A stretch of 64,000 nt of DNA. Origin: CAZBSE01 sp964578625 (GTDB lineage: Bacteria; Actinomycetota; Humimicrobiia; Humimicrobiales; Humimicrobiaceae). Where the stretch lies: contig CAZODQ010000006.1 in assembly GCA_964578625.1 (NCBI GenBank), positions 1 through 64,000 of the forward strand, given 5' to 3'. Shown piece by piece: positions 34,490 to 42,944 of this stretch (position 1 is the first letter of the stretch; each line of letters opens with the position of its first letter). The translations under genes were made by a program, and so were the position numbers. The notes beneath the pieces are model-generated. The model was not told the origin of the DNA. It made no database searches and saw only the letters and a program-made list of their open reading frames with translations.

Positions 34490-36616
34490 TCATTCAAACC
34501 TAAATTTCTCTTTTGTAATTATTTTAATACAGCTATCTGCTACTATGGGGTCATAAAGTTTACCCTTGTTCTTTCTTATTTCATCTATTGCTGCATCCAA
34601 TCCCAGCGCAGGGCGGTAAGGTCTGTGAGATGACATAGCTTCTACTACATCAGCTACAGTCAATATTTTTGCTTCCAGCATTATATCTTTACCTTTTAAT
34701 CCTCTGGGATATCCCGAACCATCTATCTTTTCATGATGCTGGAGTATAATATCAACTATAGGCAGCGGGAATTCTATTCTCTTTAACATATTATAACTTA
34801 ACTGGGGATGAGTTTTTATCATATCAAACTCAATATCAGTCAATTTCCCCGGTTTCGATAGAATCGAAGCCGGTATGTTCACTTTCCCTATATCATGGAT
34901 CAATGCCGCTATTCTTATAGCCTCTACTTTCTTTTCATCCAGACCGAGTTCCATTGCTATAGTTATAGCTAATTTGCACACCCTTTGCTGATGGCCGAAA
35001 GTATAGGGGTCTTTTGTCTCCACTATTGCCGCAAGGGTGTTTATGGCACCATTAAGAGTCTTTTTTAACGCTTCCTCACTTTTAACCAATTTTACTTCCG
35101 CTTTTTTACGCTCGGTTATATCCATCATGGTGCCATTAAATTTAAGGACTTTATTTGATTTATCACAAAAGGGTTTGGCTTTTACATCAATAAAAATTTC
35201 AGTACCATCCTTAAGCAGAGCTCTATGTTCAATATCAAGAAATTTTTTATTCTTTATTGCATTATCTATGACCGTAAGTACAAATTCCTTTTCATCCGGA
35301 TGGAATAAATCTTTAATGGTATTAAAATTACCATTAAATTTTTTTGGATCAATCTTTAGGATCCTGTAAGCCTCATCTGACATAGCTATCTTATTAGTCA
35401 CTAAATCCCAATTAAAAGACCCTATATGGGCAATACTCTGGGCTTCTTTTAGTTTCCTTTCATTTTCAATAAGTTCTTCCTCTGCCTTCTTCTTTTCTGT
35501 TATATCCATTACAACTTCAATTACTTTATCAATTGAACCATCTGGATTGGGAAAGGGAGCTGAAAGTATTTTATAATATCTTCCATCCCTGCCCTGTAAA
35601 TCCGTTTCAAAAACCTTTTTTTTCTTTACTGCTTTTTTTATATTGCAGGCATCACAGGGTTTATTTCTTTCCATATACTTCTCATAACATAATTTGCCGG
35701 AAAGCTTGCCGAAGCTTTCTTTTAAAACCCTGTTTTGATAATATATCTTATAATCAAGCCCCACTATGTCTATTCCGATTTCAGTATCAGCAAGACCTTC
35801 TATCAATGACTCAAGTTTGTTTTTCTCGGATTCTATAATATTTTCTCTTTCTCTTTTCTCAGTTATATCTGTACCGGTCCCCAGTATATACTTTAGTTTC
35901 CCATTGTCTTTAACAGGAGTTGTTGTAATGTCCAAGTACCTGATTTCTCCACTTTTAGTCAGTATTGGCATATCGTAATAACTAACTCTTTTTTCAGATA
36001 TTTCTTTAAGGAATTTGTCAGTTTTCCCATACATTACTTTCTCCCACCATGGATAAGGCGGTTTTTTACCTATCAGACTGCTAAATTTATAGCCTGTCAG
36101 TTTTTCAAATGCAGGATTCATATACCTCAAAGAATAATCTGCATTCAGGACCATAATGGGAGTAGGGGAATTTTTCATCAGACTGGAACTGAACTCTTCA
36201 CTTACTTTCAGAAGTTCTTCAGTGTCCTTCTGCCTGGTTCTGTCATCAAATACAGAAACTATTTCACCTGTAGGCAGCTTATATACGTAATTACGCCTCC
36301 AGCCGGAAATCCTGTTGTCTCTGTAAAAAGATACGGGGTGTTCCTCGGGTCTGCCGGTTTTATAGACCCTTTTAAAGACGTCAAAAACTCCGAAGTTCTT
36401 TATTTCCGGGAATATTTTTAGGACACTTTTCCCTATAATATCCTTTCTTTTGACCCTATCGATTTTTTCTCCAGTTTTGTTAATATCTTTAAAAATGAAA
36501 TCTTTCCCATCATCTTTGACTTTATAAATAGCTACACCGCTGCTTATATGTTCAAATAATTCCGAGAACATATTTGTATCTGTATTTGTCTTTTTAGATA
36601 ATTTTTCTTTTGGCAT
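34490..36616 (-). CDS. PAS-domain sensor with HD-GYP phosphodiesterase output
   Basis: The 708-residue protein has four PAS-like sensor domains (about residues 15-125, 145-255, 260-380, 390-505) joined by short S-helices ending in DITE(K/R)K-type motifs, then an HD-GYP domain from about 525. The HD-GYP motifs are intact: HDIGKVNIPASIL and HHEKIDGSGYPRGLKG. HD-GYP proteins hydrolyse c-di-GMP or related dinucleotides. The third PAS domain has a cysteine pair in RNKPCDACNIKKA, perhaps a redox or metal site. No membrane segments, so it senses inside the cell. It has its own promoter and interrupts the usual yraN-comM neighbourhood. Confidence 0.92.
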   Translation of the reverse strand: MPKEKLSKKTNTDTNMFSELFEHISSGVAIYKVKDDGKDFIFKDINKTGEKIDRVKRKDIIGKSVLKIFPEIKNFGVFDVFKRVYKTGRPEEHPVSFYRDNRISGWRRNYVYKLPTGEIVSVFDDRTRQKDTEELLKVSEEFSSSLMKNSPTPIMVLNADYSLRYMNPAFEKLTGYKFSSLIGKKPPYPWWEKVMYGKTDKFLKEISEKRVSYYDMPILTKSGEIRYLDITTTPVKDNGKLKYILGTGTDITEKRERENIIESEKNKLESLIEGLADTEIGIDIVGLDYKIYYQNRVLKESFGKLSGKLCYEKYMERNKPCDACNIKKAVKKKKVFETDLQGRDGRYYKILSAPFPNPDGSIDKVIEVVMDITEKKKAEEELIENERKLKEAQSIAHIGSFNWDLVTNKIAMSDEAYRILKIDPKKFNGNFNTIKDLFHPDEKEFVLTVIDNAIKNKKFLDIEHRALLKDGTEIFIDVKAKPFCDKSNKVLKFNGTMMDITERKKAEVKLVKSEEALKKTLNGAINTLAAIVETKDPYTFGHQQRVCKLAITIAMELGLDEKKVEAIRIAALIHDIGKVNIPASILSKPGKLTDIEFDMIKTHPQLSYNMLKRIEFPLPIVDIILQHHEKIDGSGYPRGLKGKDIMLEAKILTVADVVEAMSSHRPYRPALGLDAAIDEIRKNKGKLYDPIVADSCIKIITKEKFRFE

Positions 36617-36678
36617 AATACTTAAAACTAATATTTTTAATACTTATATTAAGATAATATAACATATTTTTATAAAAT

Positions 36679-36707
36679 ATTATATTAGTAATATTTTAAT
36701 GAGTCAA
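36679..36707 (-). promoter_or_regulatory. Promoter of the PAS/HD-GYP gene
   Basis: Minus-strand TTGACT (36702-36707), 17-bp spacer, perfect TATAAT (36679-36684). It would give a ~56-nt leader with no evident ribosome-binding site before ATG 36616. Confidence 0.7.
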
Positions 36708-36731
36708 TAAAGATTTAAATGGACTAAATAT

Positions 36732-37112
36732 TCAGAAGGCATTTTTTATATGCTCAACTTTTATAAAGCTTTTATTTTCAGGGTTACTTAACTTTAGTTT
36801 CTCGCCTAATATGCCGCTCTTCCCCGACAATTCCTTAATAAAACTCTTATTTATGATCACGGAAATAACATCAAATCGAACATCCAGCCCTGAATTTTTA
36901 CTATTTGCCATATAAAAATCAGCTGCTCTTCTTATCCTTGAAACTTTGCTTTCACCAATGGATTCCAAGGGACTACCGTATCTTAAATCAGTCCTGGTCT
37001 TTACCTCTATAAATATCAGATACCTGCTTTTTCTGGCTATTATATCTATTTCACCGTATAAATTTCTATAATTTTGATGCAAAATAATATACCCTTTTCT
37101 TTTAAGATGCAT
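36732..37112 (-). CDS. yraN: UPF0102 family YraN endonuclease-like protein, start uncertain
   Basis: YraN proteins have a restriction-endonuclease-like fold of unknown role and normally sit next to rnhB, as here. The 126-residue frame has LYGEIDIIARKSRYLIFIEVKTRTD, giving the D and ExK residues of the fold. The ATG at 37112 (AGGTGAG 12 nt upstream) is the only canonical start, but the frame continues upstream as DTGKIGEFTALMHLKRKGY, which is the conserved family N-terminus (G..GE..A...L). Between that and the in-frame TAA there is no ATG, GTG, TTG, CTG or ATT; only ATA 37133 could serve. The protein may start at a rare codon or be shortened. Confidence 0.85.
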   Translation of the reverse strand: MHLKRKGYIILHQNYRNLYGEIDIIARKSRYLIFIEVKTRTDLRYGSPLESIGESKVSRIRRAADFYMANSKNSGLDVRFDVISVIINKSFIKELSGKSGILGEKLKLSNPENKSFIKVEHIKNAF

Positions 37113-37161
37113 TAGGGCAGTAAACTCACCTATTTTGCCTGTATCTTTTTTACTAAGACTG

Positions 37162-37785
37162 CTAACTTAAAACACCCCTAAAAGATGCCCTGTGAATAAG
37201 GGTGGGTCCGTATTTCTGGAGGGATTTCAAATGTTCGGGAGTGCCATAGCCTTTATTATGTTCAAACCCATATTCAGGATAATATTTTGACAGTTTAATC
37301 ATTATCTGATCCCTTACTACCTTTGCGATTATTGAAGCAGCGGCAATTGAGATGCTGAGCTGATCGCCTTTTACAATAGGTAGATATTTATCGCCCAGAT
37401 CTTTACCGATAAAGTCCGATAAAATAATATCCGGCTTTTTTTTCAAACCGGAGACTGCTTTTTTAAATACGACCATATTTGCTCTTGAAATTGAAAGCCT
37501 ATCAATTTTATCAGGAGATATCCTTGCAACAGACCAGCAAAGGCAGCTTTTAATTATTTTCTTAAAAATATACTTTCTTCTATATTCATTAATTTTCTTT
37601 GAATCATCTATATTTTCTATTATCATTTTTCTTCTATCCAGTATAACAGCTGCTGCCACAAGAGGGCCTGCCAGTGACCCCCTGCCCACTTCATCAACAC
37701 CTGCTACTCTTCTGTAGCCCGCAATATATAGGTCATTTTCATATTCGCATAGATTTAACAGTCTTTGGACTTCTTTTAATTCCAT
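37162..37785 (-). CDS. rnhB: Ribonuclease HII
   Basis: RNase HII removes ribonucleotides and RNA primers from DNA. The 207-residue protein has the catalytic motif AGVDEVGRGSLAGPLVAAAVIL near 28 (D and E), D in LSDFIG near 122 and AAASIIAKVVRD with the final acidic residue near 150. Full length. It lies between lepB and yraN. Confidence 0.95.
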   Translation of the reverse strand: MELKEVQRLLNLCEYENDLYIAGYRRVAGVDEVGRGSLAGPLVAAAVILDRRKMIIENIDDSKKINEYRRKYIFKKIIKSCLCWSVARISPDKIDRLSISRANMVVFKKAVSGLKKKPDIILSDFIGKDLGDKYLPIVKGDQLSISIAAASIIAKVVRDQIMIKLSKYYPEYGFEHNKGYGTPEHLKSLQKYGPTLIHRASFRGVLS

Positions 37786-37803
37786 GAATTTTTTAAAAGA
37801 TTT

Positions 37804-38349
37804 TTATTGCCACCTTGAAGGAGGCCAATATATTATCATGAACTCCCCGAAAACATCATTTTCTGAAATATCTCCAAAATATCTGCTGTCGTAACTGTCG
37901 TTTCTGTTATCTCCCATCACAAATATTTCATCCTCGCCTAAATCTACGGTTAGATTATTGTATAATATATTCTGTCCAGCCGGCAGATAGCTTTCAGTGA
38001 TTTTTTCACCGTTTATATAGATTTCACCTTCGCTGGTCAAAGTTATTTCATCACCTTCAATAGCCACAGCTCTTTTAACCAGGTCTTTTTCTTCTATAGG
38101 GGAATGGAACGCTACAATATCACCTCTCTCAATACTACCGAATTTATACGCCATCTTATTGATTATTACTTTATCCCCTACTTTTAATGTGGGCTCCATG
38201 GAAGGGGTAGGGACTATAAAAGGTTCGAATATAAAAACTCTTACCAGAGTAGCTAAAACCACTGCTGTCAGGATAACTATGATATATGCCAGGATCTCTT
38301 TTAGAATGATTATTTTTTTTGTTTTGTCCTGTTTTTTTGGGAGCGGCAT
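37804..38349 (-). CDS. lepB: Signal peptidase I
   Basis: LepB removes signal peptides outside the membrane. The 181-residue protein has one N-terminal membrane segment (residues 13-35), the catalytic serine in PSMEPTLKVGDKV near 53, the lysine in VKRAVAIEGDE near 91 and the box E motif GDNRNDSYDSRYFG near 145. Common position between rplS and rnhB. Confidence 0.95.
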   Translation of the reverse strand: MPLPKKQDKTKKIIILKEILAYIIVILTAVVLATLVRVFIFEPFIVPTPSMEPTLKVGDKVIINKMAYKFGSIERGDIVAFHSPIEEKDLVKRAVAIEGDEITLTSEGEIYINGEKITESYLPAGQNILYNNLTVDLGEDEIFVMGDNRNDSYDSRYFGDISENDVFGEFMIIYWPPSRWQ

Positions 38350-38378
38350 TAATATGAAAAAGTTAAATCATTATATAT

Positions 38379-38720
38379 TTATTTGAACTTAACCTTTGAT
38401 TTTTTACCCACTTTGTCTCTCAGGTAATACAATTTGGCTCTTCTGACTATACCCTTGCTGACACTCTCGATAGATTGAATCACAGGTGAATTTAAAAGAA
38501 ATGTTCTTTCAACTCCAACATTATTAAAAGAGATTTTTCTTACCGTAAACGTCTTATTGATACCTGAACCTTTAATTTTTATTACAATGCCTTCAAATAC
38601 CTGAATCCTGTCCTTATTCTCTTCACTGATTTTTATCTTGACTCTTACTTTGTCCCCAGGATTAAAATCAGGATTATCAGTCTTTAAGTATTTACTCTCT
38701 ATTTTATCCAATTTGTTCAT
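38379..38720 (-). CDS. rplS: 50S ribosomal protein L19
   Basis: L19 lies at the 30S-50S interface. The 113-residue protein shows NPGDKVRVKIKISEENKDRI-like core at residue 20, FEGIVIKIKGSGINKTFTVRKI and the C-terminal SVSKGIVRRAKLYYLRDKVGK. Standard length; in the rpsP-rimM-trmD-rplS order. Confidence 0.96.
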   Translation of the reverse strand: MNKLDKIESKYLKTDNPDFNPGDKVRVKIKISEENKDRIQVFEGIVIKIKGSGINKTFTVRKISFNNVGVERTFLLNSPVIQSIESVSKGIVRRAKLYYLRDKVGKKSKVKFK

Positions 38721-38777
38721 CTTGTACCCCAGCCTGTATCTTTTTCATTCTAATAAGACCAAACAAATATAATGAAT

Positions 38778-39485
38778 TTAATTATCTTTGTCAAATAAAT
38801 CCGGTCTCCTGGTTCTGGTAATTTCAAGCGACATTTCTTTTCTCCATTTTTTAATTTTCTTATGGTCTCCGCTTAAAAGAATACCGGGAACGGACATTCC
38901 CTTGAAAACTTCAGGCCTTGTATACTGTGGGTAATCAAGCAGATTGTTTTCAAAAGATTCTGTTTTTAAAGACTCTTCTTTTCCAACCACACCCGGCAGC
39001 AGCCTTATTACTCCGTCTATTATCACCATAGCCGGGATTTCACCACCGGTCAGCACATAGTCACCTATGGATAACTCCAGATCCACCAGAGAATCCACCA
39101 CCCTCTGGTCAATACCCTCGTACCTTCCGCAGATTAGTATAACGTTTTCAAGGTTTGAGAGATACTTCAGCACGGTCTGGTTTAATTTTCCACCCCTTGG
39201 GGTAAGCAATACTGTTTTTTGCTTTTCCTTAACATTCTTGACTTTACTTTTTTTCTTAATGAAAGCAATTGCTCTGTCCAGCGGTTCCGGCATCAATATC
39301 ATACCGCTGCCGCCGCCGTAAGGCCTATCATCAATCTTGCCGTGTTTATAATCCGAAAAATCCCTAAGATTATATATATTAAGCTGACAGAGATTTTTCT
39401 TAAAAGCTTCTTTTATTACTCCAAACCTGGCAATATTATCAAAAATATCAGGAAAAATAGTAATTACATCTATCTTTATCATCAC
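38778..39485 (-). CDS. trmD: tRNA (guanine-37-N1)-methyltransferase
   Basis: TrmD methylates G37 of tRNA, preventing frameshifts. The 235-residue SPOUT protein has GGGSGMILMPEPLDRAI near 60, LICGRYEGIDQRVVDSLVDLELSIGDYVL near 114 (the trefoil knot and AdoMet site) and the DNA/tRNA-binding C-terminus with TRRPDLF. Standard length. Confidence 0.96.
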   Translation of the reverse strand: MMIKIDVITIFPDIFDNIARFGVIKEAFKKNLCQLNIYNLRDFSDYKHGKIDDRPYGGGSGMILMPEPLDRAIAFIKKKSKVKNVKEKQKTVLLTPRGGKLNQTVLKYLSNLENVILICGRYEGIDQRVVDSLVDLELSIGDYVLTGGEIPAMVIIDGVIRLLPGVVGKEESLKTESFENNLLDYPQYTRPEVFKGMSVPGILLSGDHKKIKKWRKEMSLEITRTRRPDLFDKDN

Positions 39486-39512
39486 AGATAAAAAAGGCTT
39501 TTTAACACTTGT

Positions 39513-40067
39513 TCAGATATATTCCGGAATCTCTTTTAATATAACTTTTTTTTCTTTTATATTTATACTGCCAATATATCTTCCAATAATGGGAACATAC
39601 AAAATACTGCCTTCTGCTCCTTTTATCCTCAGCTTATCGTTTTCTATCCTTAACACAAGATTATCATTCGAAGATAATTTTTCTACATTTATTACCCTTC
39701 CTATGAAGATCTTATCTTTACTGTAGACCCTGCAGTCCATGATATCATCTACCCAGTACTGGTCTTTTTTTAGTATCGGACTGTCTTTGGTACTCCTGAA
39801 AATATCTGAACCTTTTATATTTTCAGCATGGTTTCTGCTGTTTATCCCCTTGAATTTAATTATCAATATAAAGGGTTTTTTATGGTTCTTCTCCCTGATG
39901 CTCTCCACTTCTGCTTTTTTTCTGCACTTTTCATCAAAAAAAAGAATATCACCCTTTTTAATAGTTTTGGGATAATCAGTAAGCACTATCATACTTGTCT
40001 CTCCTCTTATTCCATGCGGCTTACCGATTATCCCAATTAACCTTGCATCTACATTTATTTTTAGCAT
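39513..40067 (-). CDS. rimM: 16S rRNA processing protein RimM
   Basis: RimM binds S19 and helps 30S head maturation. The 184-residue protein has the N-terminal GIIGKPHGIRGE(T) motif near 12 and the PRC-barrel C-terminal domain (KDQYWVDDIMDCRVYSKD near 103, LYVPIIGRYIGSI). It lies between khpA and trmD. Confidence 0.93.
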   Translation of the reverse strand: MLKINVDARLIGIIGKPHGIRGETSMIVLTDYPKTIKKGDILFFDEKCRKKAEVESIREKNHKKPFILIIKFKGINSRNHAENIKGSDIFRSTKDSPILKKDQYWVDDIMDCRVYSKDKIFIGRVINVEKLSSNDNLVLRIENDKLRIKGAEGSILYVPIIGRYIGSINIKEKKVILKEIPEYI

Positions 40068-40114
40068 TTATATGCCTATTAAAATAAATCTATCTATATT
40101 TATATATTAAATTT

Positions 40115-40348
40115 TCAATCCATAATTTTTACAATAGAGGATTTACCTCTCTTAGCAGATGCAGCTCTCATTATAACCCTTAGAGCATTTGCGGTTCTTC
40201 CCTTTTTTCCTATTACCTTTCCCAGATCATCTTCAGCAACTTTTAGCTTGAAAATTACTGTTTTGTCATCTTCCTCCTCTTCTGTGATCTCCACATTATC
40301 CGGGGTGTCAACCAACTCTTTTACCATGTACTCTAGTAGTTCTTTCAC
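40115..40348 (-). CDS. khpA: KH-domain RNA-binding protein KhpA
   Basis: A 77-residue single KH-domain protein with the GxxG loop in GKVIGKKGRTANALRVIMRAA. KhpA, usually with KhpB, binds small and messenger RNAs. It sits between rpsP and rimM, the conserved place in Gram-positive bacteria. Confidence 0.94.
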   Translation of the reverse strand: MKELLEYMVKELVDTPDNVEITEEEEDDKTVIFKLKVAEDDLGKVIGKKGRTANALRVIMRAASAKRGKSSIVKIMD

Positions 40349-40376
40349 TATTAACCTCCAGTCTAAATTGTAATAA

Positions 40377-40622
40377 CTACCTCTTTAAACCAATTATATC
40401 AAAAAGTTTTTGAACCGTACCTGTCGGTTTCGCACCTTTCTTGATCCAACTCGCAGCCTTATCTTTATCTACTTCTATCTTTGACGGCTCGGTTTTTGGA
40501 TCATAAATGCCTATTTTTTCAATGAACCTTCCATCCCTTGGTGATCTGATATCAGCTACCACAATCCTGTAAAAGGGTTGTTTCTTTGAACCAATTCTGG
40601 TCAATCTTATCTTTACACTCAA
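40377..40622 (-). CDS. rpsP: 30S ribosomal protein S16
   Basis: The 81-residue protein starts at TTG 40622, preceded by GGAGG, giving MSVKIRLTRIGSKKQPFYR, the standard S16 N-terminus; the frame back to 40637 would include the ribosome site. The motif SPRDGRFIEKIGIYDP follows. Head of the rpsP-khpA-rimM-trmD-rplS group. Confidence 0.96.
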   Translation of the reverse strand: MSVKIRLTRIGSKKQPFYRIVVADIRSPRDGRFIEKIGIYDPKTEPSKIEVDKDKAASWIKKGAKPTGTVQKLFDIIGLKR

Positions 40623-40709
40623 TAAAAACCTCCACATTCTGAATATAGAAAGCCTTGTGCTTTCATAATTATATATTTTTCTTTAAAACTTGCAAAATAT
40701 TTTTTACTT

Positions 40710-42038
40710 TTAAAAATTTTTAAAAGGCAGATTGAACTTACCCTTCAAACCTGAAAACTGCTTCAACATCTGTCTGGTTTTACTGAATTGTTTCAGCAGT
40801 TTATTTACTTCCGATACCGAACTGCCGCTCCCTTTCGCTATCCTCTTTTTCCTGCTTCCGTTGATTATATGCGGTTTCCTCCTCTCCTCTACAGTCATAG
40901 AATTGATTATGGCTTCTACTCGGTCCAGCTGAGAATCGTCCAAGTTGACATTTTTAAATATCTTACTCTTATTGGCTATAGGCATCATCGAAAATATCTT
41001 ATCCAATGAGCCTATCTTTTTTATGCTCCTGAGCTGCTCCACAAAATCCTCAAAATTTAATTCATCTTTATAAATCCTCTCTTCAATCCTTTTTGCTTCC
41101 TTTTTACTTACTGCCTTTTCCGCCTTTTCGATCAAAGTCAGGACATCACCCTTACCCAGTATCCTTGATGCTATTCTATCAGGATGAAATATATCAAAAT
41201 CTTCAATTTTTTCTCCATTGGACATAAACTTTATAGGTTTTTTGACTACATGGTAAACCGATAATGCAGCACCTCCCCTGGTATCGCTGTCTAACTTAGT
41301 CAATATTATTCCGTCACATTCAACCTTCCGGTTAAAACTGGAGGCAATATTTACAGCCTCCTGGCCAGTCATAGAATCCAGTACCAGATATATCTGATGC
41401 GGGTTGGTCTTTTTCTTTATATCTGAAATCTCATTCATCATATTTTCGTCAATATGCAGCCTTCCTGCAGTATCAATTATTATCACGTCACTCCCGGACT
41501 TTTTAAATAACTCCAGGCCTTTTACTGATATGGACACCGGATCTGATTTTTCCCTGGAATAAACATCCACATCTATATTCTTTGCCATATCCTCCAGCTG
41601 GAGCACTGCTGCTGGTCTGTATACATCAGCAGCAACAACTGATACTTTTTTTTGGAATTTGGTCTTCAAAAAATTAGCAAGTTTTATAACAGATGAAGTC
41701 TTTCCGGAACCCTGAAGTCCAACCATCATTATGATCGTAGGCCCCTTTGCAGCAAAATTAATACCCCCGCTGCTTGAACCAAGCATCCTTATAATCTCTT
41801 CATTTACTATCTTTACTACCTGCTGATAAGGAGTCAGACTCTCAAGTATTTTTTCACCCAGTGCCTTTGCCTTCACATTATCCAAAAATTCCTTTACCAC
41901 CTTAAAATTTACATCAGCTTCCAGCAGTGTAAGCTTGATTTCTCTCAAGGCACTGTCCAGGTCTCCGGCGCTTAATTTGCCTTTATTTCTTATTTTAAAA
42001 AATAAATCTTCAAACTTTTTTGTCAGCAGATCAAACAT
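40710..42038 (-). CDS. ffh: Signal recognition particle GTPase Ffh
   Basis: Ffh binds signal peptides of nascent membrane proteins and docks at FtsY. The 442-residue protein has the N domain, the GTPase with G1 GLQGSGKTSS near 107, DTAGRLHIDE near 188 and TKLDSDTRGGAAL near 246, and the methionine-containing M domain with GSGSSVSEVNKLLKQF near 405. It follows ftsY closely. Confidence 0.96.
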   Translation of the reverse strand: MFDLLTKKFEDLFFKIRNKGKLSAGDLDSALREIKLTLLEADVNFKVVKEFLDNVKAKALGEKILESLTPYQQVVKIVNEEIIRMLGSSSGGINFAAKGPTIIMMVGLQGSGKTSSVIKLANFLKTKFQKKVSVVAADVYRPAAVLQLEDMAKNIDVDVYSREKSDPVSISVKGLELFKKSGSDVIIIDTAGRLHIDENMMNEISDIKKKTNPHQIYLVLDSMTGQEAVNIASSFNRKVECDGIILTKLDSDTRGGAALSVYHVVKKPIKFMSNGEKIEDFDIFHPDRIASRILGKGDVLTLIEKAEKAVSKKEAKRIEERIYKDELNFEDFVEQLRSIKKIGSLDKIFSMMPIANKSKIFKNVNLDDSQLDRVEAIINSMTVEERRKPHIINGSRKKRIAKGSGSSVSEVNKLLKQFSKTRQMLKQFSGLKGKFNLPFKNF

Positions 42039-42071
42039 CTGTAATACCCCTTCTTATTACAAGGATTAAAA

Positions 42072-42944
42072 TCAGGAGAATATCGTCCCGGTAAATTTTA
42101 CCGGGTCAAAGTAAGATATATCCTCCAGCTTTTCACCATTCGTTACCAATTTTATCGGAATACCAAGATCATTCTTTATAGTAAGTACTATTCCTCCCCT
42201 CGAAGTACTATCAGCTTTGGTCAGAATGATCCCGGTAAGATCAAGTGCACCATTAAAAAGCTCAGCCTGAATTCTGGCATTCTGACCTGTAGTCGAGTCC
42301 ACCACCAGCAGTATCTCATCAACTTCCCTATCTATCCTCTTAGTTATCACATTTTTTATCTTCTTAAGCTCTTCCATCAGATTGTATGAAGTCTGCATTC
42401 TCCCGGCTGTATCGATTATAACTATATCAATGTCCCTGGCCTTTGCCTTTTCAACACTGTCATAGACAACCGCTCCAGGATCTGAAAATTTTTGGTGGTA
42501 GACAATATCCAGTTTTAATTTTTCCGCATAATGTTGTATCTGTTCTACTGCCGCAGATCTGTAAGTGTCTGCAGCTGATATCAATACCTTTTTCCCGTCC
42601 TTCTTGAACATATTTGCCAGTTTTGCAACCGCTGTTGTCTTGCCTACACCATTTACTCCCACTATTAAAAATATTGTTGGAGGTCTGGACGATATATTTA
42701 ATTTACTGTTCTTACCGCTGCTTAAGATTTCTATAATCTGTTTCTTCAGAAGTGCCTTTACTTTCTCCAGATCATTTATATTTTCACGGTAAATATGATC
42801 CCTTACTTCTTCTAATAACTTGCCAGCTGTATTTATACTGATATCGCCTGTCACCAGCTGCTCCTCAAGCTCATCCCAGAATGACTGGCGGTTATTTTTA
42901 AACTTATTCCATATATAATTTAGATTTTTAATTAACTTCTGCAT
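42072..42944 (-). CDS. ftsY: Signal recognition particle receptor FtsY
   Basis: The 290-residue receptor contains only the NG domains, lacking the long acidic A domain found in some bacteria. G1 is GVNGVGKTTAVAKLAN near 95, DTAGRMQTS near 176 and TKADSTSRGGI near 240. Its start overlaps the 3' end of smc by 17 nt, so the two are coupled. Confidence 0.95.
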   Translation of the reverse strand: MQKLIKNLNYIWNKFKNNRQSFWDELEEQLVTGDISINTAGKLLEEVRDHIYRENINDLEKVKALLKKQIIEILSSGKNSKLNISSRPPTIFLIVGVNGVGKTTAVAKLANMFKKDGKKVLISAADTYRSAAVEQIQHYAEKLKLDIVYHQKFSDPGAVVYDSVEKAKARDIDIVIIDTAGRMQTSYNLMEELKKIKNVITKRIDREVDEILLVVDSTTGQNARIQAELFNGALDLTGIILTKADSTSRGGIVLTIKNDLGIPIKLVTNGEKLEDISYFDPVKFTGTIFS

